Source: an uncultured Eisenbergiella sp. (GTDB taxonomy: Bacteria; Bacillota; Clostridia; Lachnospirales; Lachnospiraceae). From it: a stretch of DNA of 64,000 nt. A program made the translations under genes and the position numbers. A model generated the notes under the pieces. The model saw only the letters and a list, made by a program, of their open reading frames with translations, did not search any database and was not told where the DNA came from. Shown here one piece after another: positions 59,906 through 64,000 of the stretch (position 1 is the stretch's first letter; every line of letters begins with the position of its first letter). Where the stretch lies: NCBI GenBank assembly GCA_947630215.1, contig CANRGX010000001.1, positions 1-64,000 of the forward strand. Direction: 5' to 3'.

Positions 59906-61798
59906 ATGTGCGGGATCGCGGGATTTTGTAACCGGCGGGAAAACTGGGAAAAAGAGATTGCCATCATGAAGGCGCGTATGGCGCACCGGGGGCCGGACGC
60001 GGAGGGCACCTGGGCCAGCGAAGACGCCGGCGTGGTGCTGGGGCACCGCCGTCTTGCCATTCTGGATCTGTCCCCCTGCGGCGCCCAGCCCATGCTGTCC
60101 CACAGCGGACGGTATGTGATAGCTTATAACGGCGAGATCTATAATTATCCGGAGATCCGGGAGAAGCTGCGCTCGGAAGGACATCTGCCCTATCAAAACA
60201 GCGCTTCCGATACGGAGGTGCTGCTGGAGGCGCTGGAAGCCTACGGTGTGCGGGAGGGGATCGGTCTGTGCAAAGGAATGTTTGCCATCGCCCTGTACGA
60301 TACCAGGGAGAAGGAACTGTGGCTTTTGCGCGACCGGGTCGGGGAGAAACCCCTGTATTACGGCTTTGTGGGCGACAGCTTTGTGTTCGCCTCCGAGATT
60401 GGCTGTATCGCGGCTCTGCCGGGATTTCGCAATCCGATCAACCAGTCTGTGCTCAATCTATATATGATTTACGGATATATTCCGGCGCCCCATTCCATCT
60501 ACGAGGGCATATACAAGCTGGAGCCGGGGAAGCTGCTGCGTACCAGGGCCCCGTTCCGGGAGTTTGCTATCGAGACTTGGTGGTCCATGGCGGCCGTGGC
60601 CAGGGCCGGGCAGGCGCACCCCTTTGCAGGCAGCCGGCAGGAGGCCGGCGAGGAGCTGGAACGGCTGCTGAAAAATGCCATCCGGGGACAGATGCTGTCG
60701 GATGTGCCGCTGGGCGCTTTCCTGTCCGCCGGCATCGACAGCACCACAGTGGTGTCCCTGATGCAGTCCCTGTCGGATCGGCCGGTGAAGACCTTCACCA
60801 TCGGGATGCAGGACAAGGAGTACGACGAGGCGGCGCTGGCCCGAAAGATTGCCGCGCACCTGGGGACGGATCACACAGACTGGTATATTTCGGAAAAAGA
60901 GGCCAAGGAGGTTCTGCCGAAGCTTCCGTTTCTGTTTGGGGAGCCCTTTGCGGATTCCTCCCAGATCCCTACGTATCTGGTGAGCCAGCTGACCCGGAAA
61001 CATGTGACGGTCTCTTTGAGCGGAGACGGCGGGGATGAACTGTTTTGCGGCTACCGGGTGTATCCGCATATCTTTCATAAATGGGAACGGATCCAAAGAG
61101 CCCCCCTTCTTCTGCGCAGATGCGTCAGCCGTCTGATGACGGAGGAAATTTTGACAACGCAGAAAAAAGAGACTGTGACCCGGGGCCTTTTGCTGGGGGC
61201 GAAAAATCCGGAGGATCTGTACCGTCTTTCCGATCTGGCGGAGCCTTTTCTGGGAGAACTGGCAAAGGAACGAAAGACGGCAGGCTGTGTGATGACGGAA
61301 TATGAGAGCGGTTTTTTGCCGGGAGCGGGAAACAATCTGATGCTGATCGATCTGCTGATGTATCATCCGGACGACATCCTGGTGAAGGTGGATCGGACGG
61401 CCATGGCGGTTTCCCTGGAAAGCAGGGTGCCCCTGCTGGACCGGGACGTGGTGGAATTTGCCTGGACGCTGCCGTTTTCCATGAAATATGCGGACGGCAC
61501 AGGCAAACAGGTGCTGCGGGACGTGCTGTACCGCTATGTGCCAAAGGAGCTGATGGACCGGCCCAAAAAAGGATTTTCCGTACCCATCAGCCGGTGGCTG
61601 AAGGAGCCGGAGCTGTACGAATGGGCGCAGTCCCTTCTGGACAGGGACAAGATTCGCCGGGAGGGGTATCTGGATCCCGACGGCGTAAAGCGGCTGTGGG
61701 AGGATTTTGCGCAGAGGGGGATCTGGCGCAAGCAGATCTGGCATTTGCTGCAGTTTGAGGAATGGCTGGCCCGGGAGGCCCGTGGAGTGAGCAGATGA
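59906..61798 (+). CDS. asnB: Asparagine synthetase B-like amidotransferase (copy 2)
   Basis: Second glutamine-dependent amidotransferase, 630 residues. MCGIAGFCNRR has catalytic Cys2, then AHRGPDAEG and YNGEIYNYPEI. The synthetase domain has AFLSAGIDSTTVVSLM (Ala in place of the second Gly of the PPi loop, a common variant) and LSGDGGDELFCGYRV, ending KKGFSVPISRWL. The N-terminal domain differs clearly from copy 1, so this is not a recent duplication. GGAAAGGAGG precedes the ATG, and its stop overlaps the epimerase start. Possible roles as for copy 1. Confidence 0.9.
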   Translation: MCGIAGFCNRRENWEKEIAIMKARMAHRGPDAEGTWASEDAGVVLGHRRLAILDLSPCGAQPMLSHSGRYVIAYNGEIYNYPEIREKLRSEGHLPYQNSASDTEVLLEALEAYGVREGIGLCKGMFAIALYDTREKELWLLRDRVGEKPLYYGFVGDSFVFASEIGCIAALPGFRNPINQSVLNLYMIYGYIPAPHSIYEGIYKLEPGKLLRTRAPFREFAIETWWSMAAVARAGQAHPFAGSRQEAGEELERLLKNAIRGQMLSDVPLGAFLSAGIDSTTVVSLMQSLSDRPVKTFTIGMQDKEYDEAALARKIAAHLGTDHTDWYISEKEAKEVLPKLPFLFGEPFADSSQIPTYLVSQLTRKHVTVSLSGDGGDELFCGYRVYPHIFHKWERIQRAPLLLRRCVSRLMTEEILTTQKKETVTRGLLLGAKNPEDLYRLSDLAEPFLGELAKERKTAGCVMTEYESGFLPGAGNNLMLIDLLMYHPDDILVKVDRTAMAVSLESRVPLLDRDVVEFAWTLPFSMKYADGTGKQVLRDVLYRYVPKELMDRPKKGFSVPISRWLKEPELYEWAQSLLDRDKIRREGYLDPDGVKRLWEDFAQRGIWRKQIWHLLQFEEWLAREARGVSR

Positions 61799-62775
61799 GA
61801 CAAAGCACAGGGGAGAAAAACCGGATATTGATTCTGGGCGCGGCCGGATTTATCGGGACCAATCTCACCCTGCGGCTGTTGGCCGGGGGCAGGAAGCTGA
61901 TCCTGTTCGACCGGCCGGGGGCGCGCTATCCGGACGCCGTGGCGCGGGCGCAGGAGAGCGGACAGGCACAGATTGTCTCCGGGCGGTTTGACGCGCCCGG
62001 CGCCTGGTTGGAAGCGCTGCCGCAGCTTGGGGAGGTGGAGACGGTTTTCCATTTGATCAGCAGCACCTGTCCGACCAATTCCAACCGGGATGTGGCAGGG
62101 GAGATGGAGGAAAATCTGATCGCCACCATTCGGTTTTTGGATGCCTGCGTGACGGCAGAGGTAAAAAAGGTGGTGTTTCTGTCCTCCGGCGGAACCGTGT
62201 ACGGCAGGCGCCACACCGGGATCTGCCGGGAGGAGGAGGAAGCTTTTCCCATCACCTCCTACGGCGTGCAGAAGCTGGCCATTGAAAAGATGCTCTATTT
62301 GTATTGGGAAATGCACGGGCTGGATTACCGGATCGTGCGGCTTTCCAATCCTTACGGGCCGTACCAGAGGCCGGACGGCGTACAGGGCGTGGTGACCACT
62401 TTCACCTGGCGGGCGCTGCACAATATGCCTATCGAAGTGTACGGAGACGGTTCCGTAGTGCGGGATTATATTTATATCGACGATGCGGTGGACGGGATCC
62501 TGCGGATCGCGGATCTGCCGGGAAGGCACCGGCTCTATAATCTGGGCCGGGGCGAAGGCCGTTCCGTGCAGGATGTGATCGCCGCCATTGTAGCGGTGCT
62601 GGGCCGGGAGCCGGAGGTAATCTTCCGGAAGGGGCGGCCGGTGGATGTGCCGGTCAACGTGCTGGATATCAGCCGTTTTCAGGCGGATTTCGGCGCGTTT
62701 TCCCCGGTGTCTTTACAGGAGGGCATCCGCCGGCTGGCCGTATTTATCCGGGAACAGGAAGGAGCCTTGCGTTGA
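61795..62775 (+). CDS. NAD-dependent epimerase/dehydratase
   Basis: Extended SDR, 326 residues. It has ILILGAAGFIGTNLTLRLL, HLISSTCPTNSNRDVAGE, SSGGTVYG, the catalytic SYGVQK (Tyr-x3-Lys), RLSNPYGPYQRPDGVQGVV and VRDYIYIDDAVDGIL. It is of the UDP-glucose 4-epimerase/dTDP-glucose dehydratase superfamily; the HLISSTCPTNSN segment occurs in WbtF- or UDP-glucose-4-epimerase-like enzymes, but substrate is not certain. The ATGA overlap couples it to asnB copy 2 and its stop overlaps the next TTG start. Confidence 0.88.
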   Translation: MRQSTGEKNRILILGAAGFIGTNLTLRLLAGGRKLILFDRPGARYPDAVARAQESGQAQIVSGRFDAPGAWLEALPQLGEVETVFHLISSTCPTNSNRDVAGEMEENLIATIRFLDACVTAEVKKVVFLSSGGTVYGRRHTGICREEEEAFPITSYGVQKLAIEKMLYLYWEMHGLDYRIVRLSNPYGPYQRPDGVQGVVTTFTWRALHNMPIEVYGDGSVVRDYIYIDDAVDGILRIADLPGRHRLYNLGRGEGRSVQDVIAAIVAVLGREPEVIFRKGRPVDVPVNVLDISRFQADFGAFSPVSLQEGIRRLAVFIREQEGALR

Positions 62776-63854
62776 GGATCATCGAGCACTATCAGCCAAA
62801 ACCCATTTTGCCCGGGGAACAGACGGAGAAGATCTCCGTGGCCATGGCGGTCTATAACAGCGACGCGTATCTGGATCGGGCCATTTTGTCCGTGTTGAAC
62901 CAGACGTACCGGAACCTGGAGCTGATTCTGGTGGACGACGGCTCCACGGACAGCTGTCCCCAAATCTGCGACCGGTACGCGGCCCTGGATCCCAGGGTCC
63001 GGGTGATTCACAAGGAAAACGGCGGGCTGTATACCAGCCGGAACGTGGGACTCGAACAGGCCACGGGAGAGTATCTGGCCTTTCTGGACGGGGACGACTG
63101 GGTGGATCCGGATATGTATGAGAGTATGCTGTCCTGTCTGTGGGAACAGGCGGCGGATCTGGTGGCCTGCCGGTATAAACGGGTTTACCGGGATACGACG
63201 GTGGACGGCTCCACGGATCGGGCGGTGGTGATGGAGGGCCAGGAGATGCTGGCCAAGTATCTGGAGGAGGAGGAAGACTTCCTGATTCAGAACGCGGCGT
63301 GGAATAAGCTGTACCGCCGCAGCATCCTGGGCGATCTGCGGTTCCCTGCCCGGTGGTATGAGGATATGCTCTATACGGTTCAGCTTTTGAACCGGACGGC
63401 CCGGAGCGTCTATCTGGATCATGCGTATCATAATTATGTGTGCGACCGCAAAACCAGCATCATGAACCGGGGGCTCAACGAGCGGATCTATACGGATCTG
63501 ATTCCGAACCTGTACGACAGAAGCGCATTTCTGCGGCAGATAGGCCGGGAGGATCTGGCCCTGCTGCAGGACTATTTCCTGTATAAGCGTCTGCTGCTGT
63601 TTTATACCGCCGTGGCGCGCAGCGCCGATCCGCAGAAGGCGGCCCATAAAAAATATCTGAAGCACAGGCTGTATGAGGGCAGGGAACGGTATCCGGCCAT
63701 ATTCGGCATCCCGCAGGCCAATCCCAACGAGTACCGCAAGCTGAAAATTTTCCTGGTTTCCCCGCTTCTGTATATGGCGGTCATGCGGCTGAACGATTCC
63801 GTTGTGCTGCCTGTGAAGCAAAGATACCGGAAAAGCAAAAAGGGGACGACATGA
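62772..63854 (+). CDS. Glycosyltransferase family 2
   Basis: GT-A transferase, 360 residues. VAMAVYNSDAYLDRAI, LVDDGSTDSCPQI, ENGGLYTSRNVGLEQATGEY and AFLDGDDW (metal site, about residues 95-102). The TTG start at 62772 forms a TTGA overlap with the previous stop; the nearest ATG (62842) would cut off the first beta-strand, so TTG is more likely. It is coupled to the following fucosyltransferase by a 4-bp overlap. Confidence 0.88.
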   Translation: MRIIEHYQPKPILPGEQTEKISVAMAVYNSDAYLDRAILSVLNQTYRNLELILVDDGSTDSCPQICDRYAALDPRVRVIHKENGGLYTSRNVGLEQATGEYLAFLDGDDWVDPDMYESMLSCLWEQAADLVACRYKRVYRDTTVDGSTDRAVVMEGQEMLAKYLEEEEDFLIQNAAWNKLYRRSILGDLRFPARWYEDMLYTVQLLNRTARSVYLDHAYHNYVCDRKTSIMNRGLNERIYTDLIPNLYDRSAFLRQIGREDLALLQDYFLYKRLLLFYTAVARSADPQKAAHKKYLKHRLYEGRERYPAIFGIPQANPNEYRKLKIFLVSPLLYMAVMRLNDSVVLPVKQRYRKSKKGTT

Positions 63855-64000
63855 TCGGGGTGCAGTTGTCCGGGGGGCTGGGCAATCAGATGTTTGAATA
63901 CGCCCTCTATCTGAAACTGAAATCCATGGGAAAGCAGGTGAAGATGGACGATTTCACCTGTTATGGGCCGACAGATCGGAAGAATATGCTGGGTATCTTC
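63851..64000 (+). CDS. Alpha-1,2-fucosyltransferase, GT11 family (5' part)
   Basis: The first 50 codons are present; the gene runs off the window. The N-terminus IGVQLSGGLGNQMFEYALYL is the GDP-binding GGLGNQMFxYA motif of GT11 family members, which include alpha-1,2-fucosyltransferases. It starts with ATG overlapping the previous TGA. Donor would be GDP-fucose, whose synthesis genes are not in the window. Confidence 0.88.
   Translation, partial: MIGVQLSGGLGNQMFEYALYLKLKSMGKQVKMDDFTCYGPTDRKNMLGIF

Noticed and set aside
1-64000. tRNA, rRNA, CRISPR arrays, insertion sequences, attachment sites
   Set aside because: No cloverleaf-like segments with conserved tRNA boxes, no rRNA-like stretches, no regular direct repeats and no transposase motifs were seen on either strand.

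Overview
The window looks like a chromosomal segment of a GC-rich Firmicute of the class Clostridia, probably Lachnospiraceae. This is inferred from the GlgC plus GlgD pair, a MoxR/VWA/leucine-rich-repeat operon, strong AGGAGG-type ribosome sites and the style of the glycan genes. No rRNA, tRNA, CRISPR array or insertion sequence was seen. Genes are packed tightly and many overlap by 4 bp (ATGA, GTGA, TTGA).

Region 1 (1-4115) holds the end of one membrane protein, an interrupted small reading frame, and an ABC system made of two different FtsX-like permeases around one MacB/LolD-type ATPase. Region 2 (4202-6546, minus strand) is the glgC-glgD pair for ADP-glucose synthesis. Region 3 (6756-14511) holds an epimerase-like gene, then an operon (7904-13750) of two uncharacterised proteins, a VWA protein, a MoxR-like AAA+ ATPase and a leucine-rich-repeat protein, then free-methionine-sulfoxide reductase and a small cysteine-containing protein.

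Region 4 (14602-20809) is a pseudaminic acid island: pseB and a GT2 transferase on the plus strand converge on pseF-pseI-pseG on the minus strand at a strong bidirectional terminator. A divergent GT52-like transferase (likely the pseudaminyltransferase) follows. The transaminase pseC is not recognisable here, and pseH is not certain.

Region 5 (20817-47720) is a long plus-strand surface-glycan operon set. It includes a PglK-like ABC flippase, an acyltransferase, WecE aminotransferase, several GT-C-like membrane proteins, a Wzy/ligase-type polymerase, a PglF/CapD dehydratase, an EpsN/PglE-like aminotransferase and a PglC-like initiating phosphoglycosyltransferase. It also includes a PLP enzyme with an ATP-grasp ligase, a PglA-like GT4, TviB/WbpA-like and TviC/WbpP-like enzymes for UDP-N-acetylgalactosaminuronate, an SGNH lipoprotein, and unexpectedly aroA. 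A strong terminator at 47750-47802 closes it.

Region 6 (47861-64000) continues with a formyltransferase, two NodB-like deacetylases, four GT4 transferases, two AsnB-type amidotransferases, an ACP-MBOAT-SGNH acylation module, an epimerase, a GT2 and the start of a GT11 fucosyltransferase cut by the window end. Together regions 4-6 would make, decorate (amino, N-acyl, N-formyl, O-acyl, amide) and export a complex surface polysaccharide or glycan containing a nonulosonic acid and an N-acetylhexosaminuronic acid. Substrate assignments are inferences from family membership and gene context.
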